The notes beneath the pieces are model-generated. The model worked only from the letters and a program-made list of their open reading frames with translations, made no database searches and was not told where the DNA came from. From Sandaracinus amylolyticus (GTDB lineage: Bacteria > Myxococcota_A > Polyangia > Polyangiales > Sandaracinaceae), in contig NZ_CP011125.1 in assembly GCF_000737325.1 (NCBI RefSeq), positions 3,596,001 through 3,660,000 of the forward strand: DNA of 64,000 nucleotides, written 5' to 3'. Shown one piece after another: positions 24,921 to 34,799 of the stretch. The position numbers were made by a program, and so were the translations under genes. Positions within the stretch are counted from its first letter, which is position 1, and the number at the start of each line of letters is the position of its first letter.

Positions 24921-25993
24921 CGCGGCTCGTGGTGGTCGACGGGGCGGGCGGGTTCCTCGGGCGCCACGTCGTGCGCGCGCTGCGCGATCGTGGGATGCGG
25001 GTGCGCGCGACGGATCGCCCCGGCGTCGCGCTGCCCGACGCCGACGCGCGCGTGCACGTCGATCTCTCGTGCGATCCGCTGGAGCCGCTCTTCGCGGGCG
25101 CGACGCACGTGGTGCACGTCGCGGGGCTCTTCGATCTCGCGGCGCGCGAGGACGCGCTGCGACGCGCGAACGTCGCCGTCGCGCGACGCGTCGCGGACGC
25201 GGCGGTGATCGCGCGAGTCCGGCGCTTCGTGCACGTCTCGAGCGTGACGGTGTACGGGCGGCCGCGCGTCGCGCCGGTCCGCGAAGATGCGCGGCGACGC
25301 CCGGAGAGCGCGTACGAGCGCAGCAAGCACGCGGGCGAGGACGCGGTCGGCGCGATCGCGCGCGCGTCGGGGCTGCCGCTCGTGATCGCGCGGCCGAGCG
25401 GGATCTACGGGCCCCACGGGCGCTACGGGCTCGCCGCGATGGCGTCGACGATCGCGCTCGCGGCGGCGAGCGGGCGCGGGCACCGCTCTCTGCGCAGCGA
25501 GACGCGGATGACGCACGTGCACGTCGAGGACGTCGCGTCGGCGTGCGCGCTGCTGTGCGACGAGCGCGCGACGCGCGACGAGGACGTGCTCGATCGCGCG
25601 TTCCACGTCGCCGACGCGACGCCCGTCACGTGGAGCGACGTCGCGCGGACCATCGAGCGCTTCTACGGTCTCGAGGAGCGCGCGCCGGTGCGCGTCACGC
25701 CGCTGCGCGCACGCGCGATGCAGATCGCGGGGCGCCTCGCGAGCGCGCGCCTCGCGCGCACCAACGCGTCCCTCGCGCGACGCTGGGAGGCGCTGGTCGG
25801 CGAGCGTGGGCTCGAGCACGCGCTCACGCCGCGCATCGACGTCGACGCGTACGACTACTGGCGCGCGGATCACGTCTACGACACGAGCGCGCTCCGCGGG
25901 CTCGGTTGGTCGCCGCGCTGGCCCGATGCGCGCGAGGGGCTGCGCGCGACGCTCGAGTGGTACGTGCGGGAGCGCTGGCTGCCTGCGCCCTGA
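24917..25993 (+). CDS. NAD(P)-dependent epimerase/dehydratase (extended SDR)
   Basis: 358-residue extended short-chain dehydrogenase. The dinucleotide motif GAGGFLGRHVV is at ~11-21. The catalytic Tyr and Lys are in YERSKHAGE (YxxxK), with Ser in HVSSVTVYG. The C-terminal substrate domain, with RMTHVHVEDVA and a WSDVARTIERFYG segment, resembles sterol/3-beta-hydroxysteroid dehydrogenase-type members. The site is complete, so oxidoreductase or epimerase activity is likely, substrate unknown. GTG 24917 overlaps the ADC-like gene's TGA by GTGA. The next gene, 83 bp downstream, opens the chemosensory operon. Confidence 0.85.
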   Translation: MTRLVVVDGAGGFLGRHVVRALRDRGMRVRATDRPGVALPDADARVHVDLSCDPLEPLFAGATHVVHVAGLFDLAAREDALRRANVAVARRVADAAVIARVRRFVHVSSVTVYGRPRVAPVREDARRRPESAYERSKHAGEDAVGAIARASGLPLVIARPSGIYGPHGRYGLAAMASTIALAAASGRGHRSLRSETRMTHVHVEDVASACALLCDERATRDEDVLDRAFHVADATPVTWSDVARTIERFYGLEERAPVRVTPLRARAMQIAGRLASARLARTNASLARRWEALVGERGLEHALTPRIDVDAYDYWRADHVYDTSALRGLGWSPRWPDAREGLRATLEWYVRERWLPAP

Positions 25994-26076
25994 ACGCACG
26001 TCCCGGGTTGGAGCGGCACCGATGGGGGTCTAGGTGGGCTCGGTCCCCCGGGGCGCTCGCGCCGTGGGACGAACGC

Positions 26077-26550
26077 ATGCAGGGAGCTTCCACCGCGTTG
26101 GGGCCGAGCGTCGTGCTCGAGGCCCGCGTCGCACGGTGGGCGGTGCGGATCCACGCCGCGCGCGTCCTCGAGGTGATCCCGCGCGTCGCGCTCGTGCCGC
26201 TGCCGGGCGCGCCGCTGGGCGCGCGCGGGGTGATCGATCATCGCGGCGCCGCTGCGGTCGTGATCGATCTGCGCGAGCGCTTCGGCGCCGACGCGCCCAC
26301 GCGGCGATGGGATCCGTTCGTCGTGGTGGAGGGCACCCCGCGGCTCGCGCTGGTCGTCGACGAGGTGCGCGGCGTGGGAGCGTTGCCCGACGACGTCGTG
26401 ATCGCGTCGGACCTGCCGACGGCGCGCATCGCGGGCGTGACGCTCGGGGACGACGGCGCGGCGCTGCTGGTCGATCCCGGCGCGCTGCTCGACGAGGCCG
26501 AGGTCGCGCAGCTGAGGGCGGCGCTCGAAGCACGCGAGGGCGAGGCGTGA
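26077..26550 (+). CDS. cheW: CheW-like coupling protein (first copy)
   Basis: 157-residue CheW-fold protein that should link the receptor to the kinase. Family features: [17 protein letters not shown] near 30, [20 protein letters not shown] near 52-71, and [16 protein letters not shown] near 90. It is the first gene of a seven-gene chemosensory operon. ATG 26077; the stop overlaps the GTG of cheR. A second CheW-like gene lies two genes downstream, suggesting distinct adaptors or a receptor/kinase and a scaffold role. Confidence 0.85.
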   Translation: MQGASTALGPSVVLEARVARWAVRIHAARVLEVIPRVALVPLPGAPLGARGVIDHRGAAAVVIDLRERFGADAPTRRWDPFVVVEGTPRLALVVDEVRGVGALPDDVVIASDLPTARIAGVTLGDDGAALLVDPGALLDEAEVAQLRAALEAREGEA

Positions 26551-27907
26551 TCGTGCAGCGTCCTCGCCTCGAGCCCGCGATGCGCGTCGCGCTGCAGCAG
26601 ATCCTCGCGCGCGAGGCGGGGCTCGTCTTCGACGAAGCGCTCGAGCCGCGCCTCGCGGACGCGGCCCAGCGCGCCGCGAGCGCCGTCGGGGCGGAGGACG
26701 CGATCGCGCTGGTCGCGCGCGCGGCGGGCGGGAACCGTGAGGCGATCGACGCGCTGCTCTCGGCGGCGGTCGTCGGCGAGACGTGGTTCTTCCGCGACCT
26801 TCCGCGCGTCGCGATGGTGCGCGATCGGTTCGTGCCCGAGGCGCTCGCAGCGCGCGGTCGCGCGCGCATCTGGTCGTGCGCGTGCGCGTCGGGCGAGGAG
26901 ACGTGGTCGCTCGCGGCGATGGCGCTCTCGGTGCCCGGCGCGAGCGCGTCGCGCGTGGAGGTGCTCGGCACCGATCTCGATCCGCTCGCGCTCGCGCGGG
27001 CGCGCACCGGGGTGTACCGGAGCTGGAGCCTGCGTCACGTGCCCGACGATCTGCGCGATCGCTGGCTCGAGCGCGCCGGCGACGGCTACCGCGTGCACGA
27101 CTCGCTGCGTGGCGTCGTCGGGTTCGAGCGGCTCAACCTCGTCGATCTCGCGAGCGGCGCGGTGATGCCGCGCGGGCGATGGGACGTCGTGTTCTGTCGC
27201 AACGTGCTGATGTACCTCGAGCCCGAGCTCGCACAGCGTGTGCTGCTCGAGCTCGCGGGATCGCTCGAGGAGGGCGGCGCGCTCGTGCTCGGGGGCGCGG
27301 AGCCGCTCCTTCCGCGCGAGATCGCGAGCTGGGCGCGCGCCGAGCTCGGCGGCAACGTGCTGGTTCGGCCGCGGGCGGGTGAGGTCGCGCCGAGCCCGGC
27401 GGAGCGCGTCGAGAGCGCACGGACGGCGCCGGTGGTGCGACCGCCCGCGCCCCGCCGCCGCCGGCGCGTCGTGTCCCGTCGCCCGCGCCCGTCGCGCCGC
27501 CCGAGCCGCCGACCGACGCCGTCGAGCAGGCGATCGCGCTCGCCGATCGCGGCGACGTCGACGGGGCGCTCGCGCGGCTCTCGCGGCTCGATGCCGACGC
27601 GCGACCGCTCGCGCTGCGCGCGATGCTGCTGGAGAGCGCCGATCGGTGGGAGGACGCCGCGCGCGCCGCGGAGCGTGCGCTGGTGCTCGATCCCTCGCGC
27701 ATCGATGCGGCGATCGTCGCGGCGCGCGCGCACGTACGGCTCGGCGACGCAGCGCGCGCACGGCACCACGTGCGTCGTGCGCGTCGGGCGCTCGCGCTGC
27801 TGCCGCCCGACGCGAGCATCGATCTGCTGCCGGAGGCGACCCGCGCGACGTTGCTCGCGTTGCTCGACGGGCTCGAGCGCCAGCTCGACGTGGAGGCCGC
27901 GAGGTGA
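26547..27907 (+). CDS. cheR: CheR methyltransferase with C-terminal TPR-like region, split by an apparent -1 frameshift
   Basis: SAM-dependent MCP glutamate methyltransferase. Bases 26547-27452 encode ~302 residues: the N-terminal helical domain, [15 protein letters not shown] (SAM-binding), [13 protein letters not shown] and [12 protein letters not shown]. After the CCCC run at 27450-27453 that frame turns Arg-rich and non-coding and reads on without stop into the MCP gene. The -1 frame continues as a Pro/Ala linker and a TPR-like helical domain ending at 27907, which overlaps the next cheW (GTGA). CheR-TPR is a known architecture, so the intact protein would be ~450 residues. One missing C in the run would restore the frame. 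It may be a sequencing error, a real mutation or ribosomal slippage. Confidence 0.8.
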
Positions 27908-28440
27908 GCGACGAGATCGACGACACGCTCGCCGCGGAGCTCGCGCGCCGTGCGCTCGAGATCGCGCGTCCCGCGGCGCCGCTGGTGCGCGCGCGTCGCG
28001 CCGCGCTCTTGCTCGTGGTCGGCACCGATCGCGTGCTGCTCCCTGCGCAGGTCGCGCGCGCGGTCGCGCCGCTCGCGCACCTGACGCCGATCCCGTTCGC
28101 CGAGCCGCACGTCGCGGGCCTCACCGCGCGCCGTGGCCGCGCGATTCCCGTGTTCCACCTGCGCGTGCTGCTCGGCCTGCCGCTCTCGCAGCTGCCCGAG
28201 ACGAGCCGCGTGATCGTGCTCGACGCGCCGGGCGAGCCCGCGCTCGCAGTGGACGCGCTCGGCGACGACGATCTGCCCGAAGACGACGCGCTGCGCCCGC
28301 CGCCGGACACGATGGCGGCGGCGTCGCGCGCGCTGGTTCGCGGCACGACCGAGGACGGACGGCTGGTCCTCGACGTGCCCGCATTGCTCTCCAGTCCGCG
28401 GCTGACGATCGACGTCGGACCGCGCGCAGCTCGAAGGTGA
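27904..28440 (+). CDS. cheW: CheW-like coupling protein (second copy)
   Basis: 178-residue CheW-fold protein. An N-terminal helix ([15 protein letters not shown]) precedes the domain with [38 protein letters not shown] and [18 protein letters not shown], the three beta-rich blocks of the family. GTG 27904 overlaps the cheR stop. The two CheW copies are divergent from each other, so they are not a recent duplication. The MCP gene starts 8 bp after its stop. Confidence 0.8.
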   Translation: MSDEIDDTLAAELARRALEIARPAAPLVRARRAALLLVVGTDRVLLPAQVARAVAPLAHLTPIPFAEPHVAGLTARRGRAIPVFHLRVLLGLPLSQLPETSRVIVLDAPGEPALAVDALGDDDLPEDDALRPPPDTMAAASRALVRGTTEDGRLVLDVPALLSSPRLTIDVGPRAARR

Positions 28441-28448
28441 ACGGCGTG

Positions 28449-30266
28449 ATGCGTGGGACGGTCGGGACGAAGATCCTGGGGGCGTTCGGGGTCGTGATGG
28501 CGTGCACGCTCGCGCTCGCGGCGTACGGCGTGTACCGCGACACGCAGCTCACGGAGACGCTCGTGCAGCTGCGCGTGCGAGGCCTCGAGGCGATGCGCGC
28601 CGCGGGGCGCGCGTCGATGCTCGCGGAGCGCGTCCGCTCGCGGCACTTCATGCACGCGGCGACGGAGTCGCCGGTGGAGCTCGCCGACATCGAGCGGCAG
28701 ATGAACGAGTTCGATCGCGAGCTCGACGACGCGCTGCGCGACCTCGACCGGGCGCTCGAGGGAAGCCCGCTGCGCGATCGCCTGCCCCGGATTCGCCAGG
28801 CGATCGACTCGTGGCGCGACGCGCGCGCGAACGTGTTCCTGCCCGCGAGCCGGGCGCAGGACACGCCGACGGCGATCGCGCTGATGCTGCGTGAGGTCTC
28901 GCCACACTACTTGCGCGCGATCGAGGATCTCGAGCGCCTCGTCGAGGACACGGCCGCGCTGGCGACCGAGCGCTACGACGAGGCCGGCGAGACGCTCCAG
29001 ACCTCGCGCACGGTCACGTTCGCGGCGGCGATCGTCCTGGCGCTGGTCGCGATCGTGCTCGGCCTCCTGGTGAGCAACGACATCGCGCGGCGCGTGCGGG
29101 AGGTCGCGTCGGCGGCGCGCGCGGTGACCTCCGGCGACTTGTCGCGGCGCTCGAACGTGCGCGGCTCCGACGAGATCGCGGATCTGGCGTCGGCGTTCGA
29201 CACGATGGCCGGGACGATCGAGCGGAAGGTCGAGTCGGAGCAGGCGAGCACGCGCGCGCAGCGCGAGGAGAAAGAAGCGCTGGCGCGCGCCGTCGCGCGC
29301 TACGGCAGCTTCGTCGGGGGCATCGCGCGCGGCGATCTGACGCAGAAGGTCGAGGTCGTGGGCGAGGGGGAGCTCGCGGCGCTCGGGCGCGATCTCGCGA
29401 CGATGGGCGACGCGCTGCGGCGCATGACGGGCGGCGTCACCGACGCGGTGGGCGCGCTCTCGAGCGCGACCGCGGAGCTGATGGCGACCGCGCAGGAGCA
29501 GAGCGCGAGCGCCGCCGAAGCGGCGGCCGCGGTGACGGAGACGGTCTCGACCGTCGACGAGCTCACGCAGACGTCGCGCACCTCGTCGGATCGTGCGCGC
29601 GACGTCGCCGAAGGCGCGCGCCGCAGCGTCGACGCGTCGGACGCCGGGCGCATCGCGGTCGACGGCAGCATCACCGCGATGGAGCGCGTCCAGGCGCAGA
29701 TGTCGGCGATCGCCGAGCGCATCCTCGGGCTCTCCGAGCAGGCGCAGCGCGTCGGGCAGATCGTCGGCGCGGTCGGAGATCTCGCGGAGCAGAGCAACCT
29801 GCTCGCGCTCAACGCCGCGATCGAGGCGGCGCGCGCGGGCGAGCACGGGCGCAGCTTCGCGGTGGTCGCGCAGGAGGTGCGGAGCCTCGCCGAGCAGAGC
29901 AAGCGCGCGACGGTGCAGGTGCGCGGGATCCTCGCGGAGATCGAGAAGTCGACGACGCAGGCGGTGCTCGTGACCGAGCAGGGCGGCAAGGCCGCGACCG
30001 AGGCGATGCGCACGGTGCGCGAGGCGGGGCAGCGCATCGAGCAGCTCGCGAGCGTGATCGCGGAGTCGGCGGCGGCGGGTCAGCAGATCGCGACGACCGC
30101 GCAGCAGCAGGTCACGGGCGTGTCGCAGATCGCGCAGGCGATGCACTCGATCAACCAGGCGGCCACGCAATCCGTCGAGGCGACGCGCCAGACGGAGCGC
30201 GCGGCGCGCGATCTCGGCTCGCTCAGCGATCGGCTGCGCAGCGCCGTCGCGCAGTACCGGACGTGA
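28449..30266 (+). CDS. methyl-accepting chemotaxis protein
   Basis: 605-residue inner-membrane receptor. TM1 is at ~7-29. A periplasmic region of ~155 residues follows, with a four-helix-bundle character. TM2 is at ~188-210, then a HAMP domain, a second HAMP-like segment ([19 protein letters not shown]), and the signalling coiled coil whose tip [18 protein letters not shown] is at ~446-463. There is no C-terminal pentapeptide tether. It should signal to the CheW/CheA encoded beside it; the ligand is unknown. ATG 28449 lies ~7 bases after GAAGGTGA; GTG 28437 and 28446 are in-frame alternatives. The same frame is open upstream through cheR because of the frameshift there, so automatic calls may wrongly fuse them. 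Confidence 0.92.
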   Translation: MRGTVGTKILGAFGVVMACTLALAAYGVYRDTQLTETLVQLRVRGLEAMRAAGRASMLAERVRSRHFMHAATESPVELADIERQMNEFDRELDDALRDLDRALEGSPLRDRLPRIRQAIDSWRDARANVFLPASRAQDTPTAIALMLREVSPHYLRAIEDLERLVEDTAALATERYDEAGETLQTSRTVTFAAAIVLALVAIVLGLLVSNDIARRVREVASAARAVTSGDLSRRSNVRGSDEIADLASAFDTMAGTIERKVESEQASTRAQREEKEALARAVARYGSFVGGIARGDLTQKVEVVGEGELAALGRDLATMGDALRRMTGGVTDAVGALSSATAELMATAQEQSASAAEAAAAVTETVSTVDELTQTSRTSSDRARDVAEGARRSVDASDAGRIAVDGSITAMERVQAQMSAIAERILGLSEQAQRVGQIVGAVGDLAEQSNLLALNAAIEAARAGEHGRSFAVVAQEVRSLAEQSKRATVQVRGILAEIEKSTTQAVLVTEQGGKAATEAMRTVREAGQRIEQLASVIAESAAAGQQIATTAQQQVTGVSQIAQAMHSINQAATQSVEATRQTERAARDLGSLSDRLRSAVAQYRT

Positions 30267-30269
30267 TCG

Positions 30270-32309
30270 ATGAGCGACGAGCTGCTGGCGATCTTCCGCG
30301 ACGAGCTCGAGGACGTGCTCGGCGCAATCGACGTCTCGCTCGAGCGGCTCGGGCGCGGTGACGCGCGCGCAGCGCTCGAGATCCGGCGCGCGTTCCACAC
30401 GCTGAAGGGCGCGGCGCACGCCGTCGGGGAGGGCGCGGTGGAGCGCGCTTGCGCCGACGCCGAGGCGCGCGTCGCCGCGAGCGCCGCCGACCCCGCGTCG
30501 ATCGCGACCATCGCGCGCGGGGCCCTGCCTGCGCTGCGCGAGCGCCTCGCCGCGATCTCGGGGCAGCGCGCGCCGGAGCGCGAGGACGCGGTGCAGACGC
30601 TCGAGCCGGCGCCGTCCGACGGCGACACGGTGCGCATCGCGAGCACCCGCGTCGACGCGCTGCTGGCCGCCGCCGACGATCTGGGCTCGTCGCTGCTCGA
30701 GGCGCGCTCGCTCGATCGCCTCGAGCAGCTGCGCGGATCGCTCGACGCGCTGCGCGCGCTCGTGGAGCCGCTCGCGACGGGGGCCGAGCCCTCGAGCACC
30801 GAAGAGCGCGACGACGCGCGTCGGCAGGCGCGCGGCGCGACGTCGGCGGCCCGGGAGGCGCTCGCGCTCGCCGAGGCGGCGCTGCGCGAGGCGCGGAGCT
30901 CGAGCGCGGTGCTCGACCGCGCGGTGGGCGCGCTCTCCGCGGAGCTGCGCGCCGTGCGCATCGCGCCCTTCGTGGGGCTCGCGGCCGGGCTCGAGCGCGC
31001 CGCGATCGAGGCCGCGGCCACGCTCGGCAAGGAGGTCTCGGTCGCGTTCTCGGGCGGCGAGGTCGAGCTCGATCGCCGGACGCGCGACGAGCTGCGCGAG
31101 CCGCTCCTGCACCTCGTGCGCAACGCAGTCGATCACGGCATCGAAGCGCCTGCGGAGCGCCGTCGCGGCGGCAAGCCGAGCGCGGGACGGATCGCGATCG
31201 ATGCCGCGATCGTCGCGGGCGAGGTGCAGGTCGACGTCACCGACGACGGCGCTGGGATCGATGTGGACGCGGTCCTCGCGCGCGCCAAGCAGCTCGGGAT
31301 CGCCGACGCGAGCACGCTCGCGGCCGACCCGCTCTCGCTCCTCTTCGAGCCCGGGCTCAGCACGCGCGCCGATGCCGGTCCGATCTCGGGGCGCGGCATC
31401 GGGCTCGACGTGGTGCGCGATCGCGTGCGGCGCCTGCACGGCCGCGTGCACGTCGAGACGCAGCGCGGACACGGCACGCGCGTGCGCATGCACGTGCCGC
31501 TCTCGTCGGGCGCGCTGCGGGTCGTGCACGCGCGCGTGCGGCACGTCGACGTGCTGATCCCGTCCACGAGCGTCGAGCGGGTGCGCCACGTCGCGCCCTC
31601 CGAGACGATCACGATCGAGGGTCGCCTCCACCTGCCGGACGCGCGCGCGCCGATCGCGATGGCCCGCCTCGACGCGACGCTCGGGCTCGGCGACGTCGAC
31701 GGCGCCGAGGGGCTCTCGTGGCTCGTGGTGTCGGCGGGCATGCGGCGTGTCGCGCTCGGCGTCGACGCGCTCGTCGGGGAGATCGAGGTGGTCGCGCGCG
31801 CCCTCGGCGGTCGCGTGCGCCGCGTCGCGGGGGTGAGCGGCACGGCGGTGCTCGAAGGCGGGCGCGTCGCGCTGCTCGCGGACGTCGACGCGCTGGCGCG
31901 CCTCGCGTTGCCGATGCCCGCCGCGCCGGAGGTCGCGCCGAGCGCCGTGCGCCGCGTGCTCGTCGTGGACGACTCGATCACCACGCGTGCGCTGCAGCGC
32001 GCGCTCCTCGAGTCCGCGGGCTACGCGGTCGTCGTCGCGGGCGACGGTCGCGAGGCGCTCGACGTGCTCGCAGAACAGCGCTTCGACGCGGTCGTGACCG
32101 ATCTCGAGATGCCGCTCCTCGACGGCCTCGAGCTCCTCGAGCGCATCCGCGCGCTGCCGCGCACCCGCTCGCTCCCGGTCGTCGTGGTGACCGCGGTCGA
32201 CCGCGAGACCGATCGACGGCGCGCGTTGGAGTTGGGCGCGAGCGCCTACGTGCTCAAGAGGGACTTCGACCGAGAGCGCCTGCTGGCGACCCTGGAGGAT
32301 CTGCTTTGA
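30270..32309 (+). CDS. cheA: CheA histidine kinase with C-terminal receiver (CheA-REC)
   Basis: 679-residue hybrid CheA. The P1/HPt domain has His43 (RRAFHTLKGAAHA). No clear P2 domain is present. A helical linker and P3 dimerisation region follow, then P4 ATPase with HLVRNAVDHGIE, DDGAGID and GRGIGLDVV, then P5 (CheW-like), and a C-terminal receiver with acceptor Asp611 (VVTDLEMPLLDG). The architecture resembles FrzE-type kinases of myxobacteria. With no separate cheY in the operon, the fused receiver and the REC-kinase downstream are the visible phosphate acceptors. ATG 30270 is 3 bp after the MCP stop; the 3' end overlaps cheB by TTGA. Confidence 0.93.
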   Translation: MSDELLAIFRDELEDVLGAIDVSLERLGRGDARAALEIRRAFHTLKGAAHAVGEGAVERACADAEARVAASAADPASIATIARGALPALRERLAAISGQRAPEREDAVQTLEPAPSDGDTVRIASTRVDALLAAADDLGSSLLEARSLDRLEQLRGSLDALRALVEPLATGAEPSSTEERDDARRQARGATSAAREALALAEAALREARSSSAVLDRAVGALSAELRAVRIAPFVGLAAGLERAAIEAAATLGKEVSVAFSGGEVELDRRTRDELREPLLHLVRNAVDHGIEAPAERRRGGKPSAGRIAIDAAIVAGEVQVDVTDDGAGIDVDAVLARAKQLGIADASTLAADPLSLLFEPGLSTRADAGPISGRGIGLDVVRDRVRRLHGRVHVETQRGHGTRVRMHVPLSSGALRVVHARVRHVDVLIPSTSVERVRHVAPSETITIEGRLHLPDARAPIAMARLDATLGLGDVDGAEGLSWLVVSAGMRRVALGVDALVGEIEVVARALGGRVRRVAGVSGTAVLEGGRVALLADVDALARLALPMPAAPEVAPSAVRRVLVVDDSITTRALQRALLESAGYAVVVAGDGREALDVLAEQRFDAVVTDLEMPLLDGLELLERIRALPRTRSLPVVVVTAVDRETDRRRALELGASAYVLKRDFDRERLLATLEDLL

Positions 32310-33358
32310 CGCTGCCGCCGCCGAGCACGCCGCCCACGCGGGTGCTGATCGTCCACGACTCGCCGACCGTGCGGGCCTCGCTGCGGCGTACCGTCGCGTC
32401 GGATCCGCGGCTCCGCGTGGTCGGCGAGCTCGACTCCGCGCTGCACCTCGTCGAGGCCGTCGGGCGCCTCGCGCCCGACGTCGTCGTGATGGACGTCGTC
32501 ATGCCCGAGGTGGACGGATACCAAGCGACGCGCGCGCTGATGGCGAGCCGCCCGACGCCGATCGTGCTGGTCTCGCAAGTCGTCGATCCCTCGGACGCGA
32601 GCGTCGCGCTCGAGGCGATCCGCGCGGGCGCGCTCGCGATCGTCGATCCGCCTCCACCGCCGTCCGACGCCGCGCGCTCGTTCCGGCGCGACAGCTTCCT
32701 GTCGCTCGTGCGCTCCGCGGCGAACGCGCACCCCTCGCGCGGAGCGACGTCGCACGACGCGCCGGTCTCGCGCGTCCGCACGCTGCGAAGGAGCGCGCGC
32801 GTGATCGGGATCGTCGCGTCGGCCGGGGGCCCTGCCGCGCTCTCGTCGGTGCTCGAGCAGCTGCCCCGGCGCGGGTTCCCGCCGCTGCTCGTCGTGCAGC
32901 ACCTCGCGAAGGGGTTCTCCGACGGGCTCGCGCGCTGGCTCGCCGGGAGCGGCCATCCTGTGTCGGTCGGTGGCGCCGGCGAGCGGGTCGAGCCCGGGCA
33001 CGTCTACGTCGCGCCCGAGGATCGCCACATCGGTCTCACCGCGGACGCGCGCATCGCGATCAGCGACGAGCCACCGGTCGGCTTCTTCCGACCCTCGGGC
33101 ACGTGGATGCTGAGCTCGCTCGCGCGCGCGCTCGGGCCCGATGCCGGCGGCGTGGTGCTCACGGGGATGGGCGACGACGGAGCCGCGGGAGCGCGCGCGC
33201 TGCGCGATCGCGGCGGCGAGATCGTCGCGCAGGACGAGGCGAGCTCGGTGGTGTTCGGGATGCCGCGGGCGACCATCGCGTGCGGCGCCGCCAACGAGGT
33301 GCTCTCGCTGCGCGCGATCGCGCAGTGGATCGTGGACAAGCGAGGAGGCGAGCCGTGA
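32306..33358 (+). CDS. cheB: CheB receiver-methylesterase
   Basis: 350-residue protein-glutamate methylesterase that removes receptor methyl groups when phosphorylated. The N-terminal receiver has acceptor Asp63 (VVVMDVVMPEVDG). After a linker, the esterase domain carries the catalytic triad Ser172 (VASAGGPAAL), His199 (VVQHLAKG) and Asp291 (LTGMGDDGAAG). The start is read as TTG 32306, overlapping the cheA stop (TTGA), because GGAGG (32294-32298) lies 7 bases upstream and no ATG or GTG precedes the receiver. The end overlaps the last gene of the operon (GTGA). Confidence 0.92.
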   Translation: MTLPPPSTPPTRVLIVHDSPTVRASLRRTVASDPRLRVVGELDSALHLVEAVGRLAPDVVVMDVVMPEVDGYQATRALMASRPTPIVLVSQVVDPSDASVALEAIRAGALAIVDPPPPPSDAARSFRRDSFLSLVRSAANAHPSRGATSHDAPVSRVRTLRRSARVIGIVASAGGPAALSSVLEQLPRRGFPPLLVVQHLAKGFSDGLARWLAGSGHPVSVGGAGERVEPGHVYVAPEDRHIGLTADARIAISDEPPVGFFRPSGTWMLSSLARALGPDAGGVVLTGMGDDGAAGARALRDRGGEIVAQDEASSVVFGMPRATIACGAANEVLSLRAIAQWIVDKRGGEP

Positions 33359-34560
33359 AGGTCCTTCTGGTCGAGGACAGTCGCACCCAGGCGCGCCGGT
33401 TCCAGAGCGCGCTCGAGCGCGCGGGCATGCGGGTGACGGTGCGCCACGACGGCGCCGAAGGGCTCCAGGCCGCCCTCGAAGATCCGCCCGACGTGGTCGT
33501 GAGCGACGTGCTCATGCCCGAGCTCGACGGCTGGGAGCTCTGCCTCGCGCTCCGCGACGATCCGCGCACCGCGTCGGTCCCGATCGTGCTGATGACGTCG
33601 CTCACCGATCCCGACGACGTGCTGCGCGCGCTCGCGGCCGGCGCCGACGGCTACGTCGGCAAGCCGTTCGAGGACGCGGTGCTCGTCGATCGCGTACGTC
33701 GCGTGCTCGCGCAGCGCGAGGCGCCGCTCGGCTCGATCGAGATCCACGGTCGCACGCTGCCGATCCGTGCGTCGCGCGAGACCATCCTCGGCGTGCTCAC
33801 GTGCGCGCTCGAGGACGCGGCGGCGCGCCACGCGGAGCTCGCCGCGAGCCGCGAGCGCCTCGAGCACGCGAAGGGCCAGCAGGACGAGATGATCGGCGTC
33901 GTCGCGCACGAGCTCCGCACGCCGCTCAACGTGCTCTCGCTGCGCGCCGGGCTCGAGGCCGCGGGACAGATGACGTCGTCGTCGGTGAGCGGGCGCGCGC
34001 CGCTGCCGCCGCTCGCCGAGCTCGTCGCGCGCAACGTCCGCGCGATGAGCGCCATCGTCGACGACCTGCTCGACGTCGCGCGCATCGAGTCGGGCGCGAT
34101 CCGCGTGACCCCGCGCGTCGGCGACCTCGGCGCGCTCGCGCGCGAGGTCGCGAGCCGCTTCTCGGTGGTGTCCGCGCGCCATCCCGTCGACGTGCACGCG
34201 CCCGACGCGATCGAAGCGGTGTTCGACGCGGCGCGCGTGGAGCAGATCCTCGCGAACCTCCTGTCGAACGCGATCAAGTACTCGCCCAACGGCGGTCGCG
34301 TCGACGTGCGCGTCTCGGTCGCCGACGGACAGGCGCTCGTCGAGGTGGAGGACGAGGGCATCGGCATCCCCGACGGCGTCAGCGAGCGGCTCTTCGGTCG
34401 CTACGTGCGCGCGCCGGGCAGCGAGCGCGTCGCGAAGGGCGTGGGGCTCGGCCTCTACATCTGCCGTCGCCTCGTGGACCTGCAGGGCGGCCGCATCGGC
34501 GCCGCGCGTCGCGAGCCGCAGGGCTCGCGCTTCTGGTTCACGCTCCCGCTCGCGCGCTGA
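33355..34560 (+). CDS. response regulator-histidine kinase fusion (REC-HisKA-HATPase)
   Basis: 401-residue soluble protein. The receiver is at ~1-120 with Asp51 (VVVSDVLMPELDG). A coiled linker follows, then HisKA with His185 (GVVAHELRTPLN) and a HATPase domain with NLLSNAIKYSPNGG, EDEGIGIPDG and GVGLGLYICRRLV. It closes the chemosensory operon (GTGA overlap with cheB, GGAGG upstream) and is followed at once by a strong hairpin. It probably receives phosphate from CheA-REC and passes a signal on to an unlinked regulator, as in development- or gene-regulating chemosensory systems of myxobacteria. No flagellar or pilus gene lies nearby. Confidence 0.9.
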   Translation: MKVLLVEDSRTQARRFQSALERAGMRVTVRHDGAEGLQAALEDPPDVVVSDVLMPELDGWELCLALRDDPRTASVPIVLMTSLTDPDDVLRALAAGADGYVGKPFEDAVLVDRVRRVLAQREAPLGSIEIHGRTLPIRASRETILGVLTCALEDAAARHAELAASRERLEHAKGQQDEMIGVVAHELRTPLNVLSLRAGLEAAGQMTSSSVSGRAPLPPLAELVARNVRAMSAIVDDLLDVARIESGAIRVTPRVGDLGALAREVASRFSVVSARHPVDVHAPDAIEAVFDAARVEQILANLLSNAIKYSPNGGRVDVRVSVADGQALVEVEDEGIGIPDGVSERLFGRYVRAPGSERVAKGVGLGLYICRRLVDLQGGRIGAARREPQGSRFWFTLPLAR

Positions 34561-34563
34561 TCG

Positions 34564-34586
34564 GTCGTGTGCTTCGAGCACACGAC
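34564..34586 (+). terminator. strong hairpin ending the chemosensory operon
   Basis: GTCGTGTGCT (34564-34573) pairs perfectly with AGCACACGAC (34577-34586) around TCG. It starts 3 bases after the last stop of the operon. There is no T-run, so it may rather protect the mRNA 3' end. Confidence 0.6.
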
Positions 34587-34799
34587 GACATCGAGGGGGT
34601 GTGCGCGTCGCTGACGCACCGCGTCGAGACACACCCGCGACCACCGATCGCAAGGCCTGCGCGCGCGTCACGAAGAAAAGCGGATCATCCGCGCTGCCGA
34701 CCTTGATATCCTCGCCGCGAAACGCCGTTTTCGCGCGTTTCCGACGACGATCTGCCGCGTCGTCGTCGCGACGGCTGCGTTGAGAACGGGGAGGCCTCT
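34587..34799 (+). promoter_or_regulatory. leader region of the giant TPR gene with three dyads
   Basis: Non-coding. Dyads: GCGGA/TCCGC (34680-34692), CGCGAAA/TTTCGCG (34716-34735) and CGACGACGA/TCGTCGTCG (34742-34768). A relatively AT-rich stretch, CTTGATATCC (near 34702-34711), may hold the promoter. The ribosome binding site GGGGAGG precedes GTG 34800. Regulation is inferred only from structure. Confidence 0.35.

Noticed and set aside
26034-30266. Single CheR-to-MCP reading frame, a possible fusion protein
   Set aside because: The part between 27453 and 28437 is Arg-rich and lies over the coding frames of the TPR part and second cheW; better explained by a frameshift.
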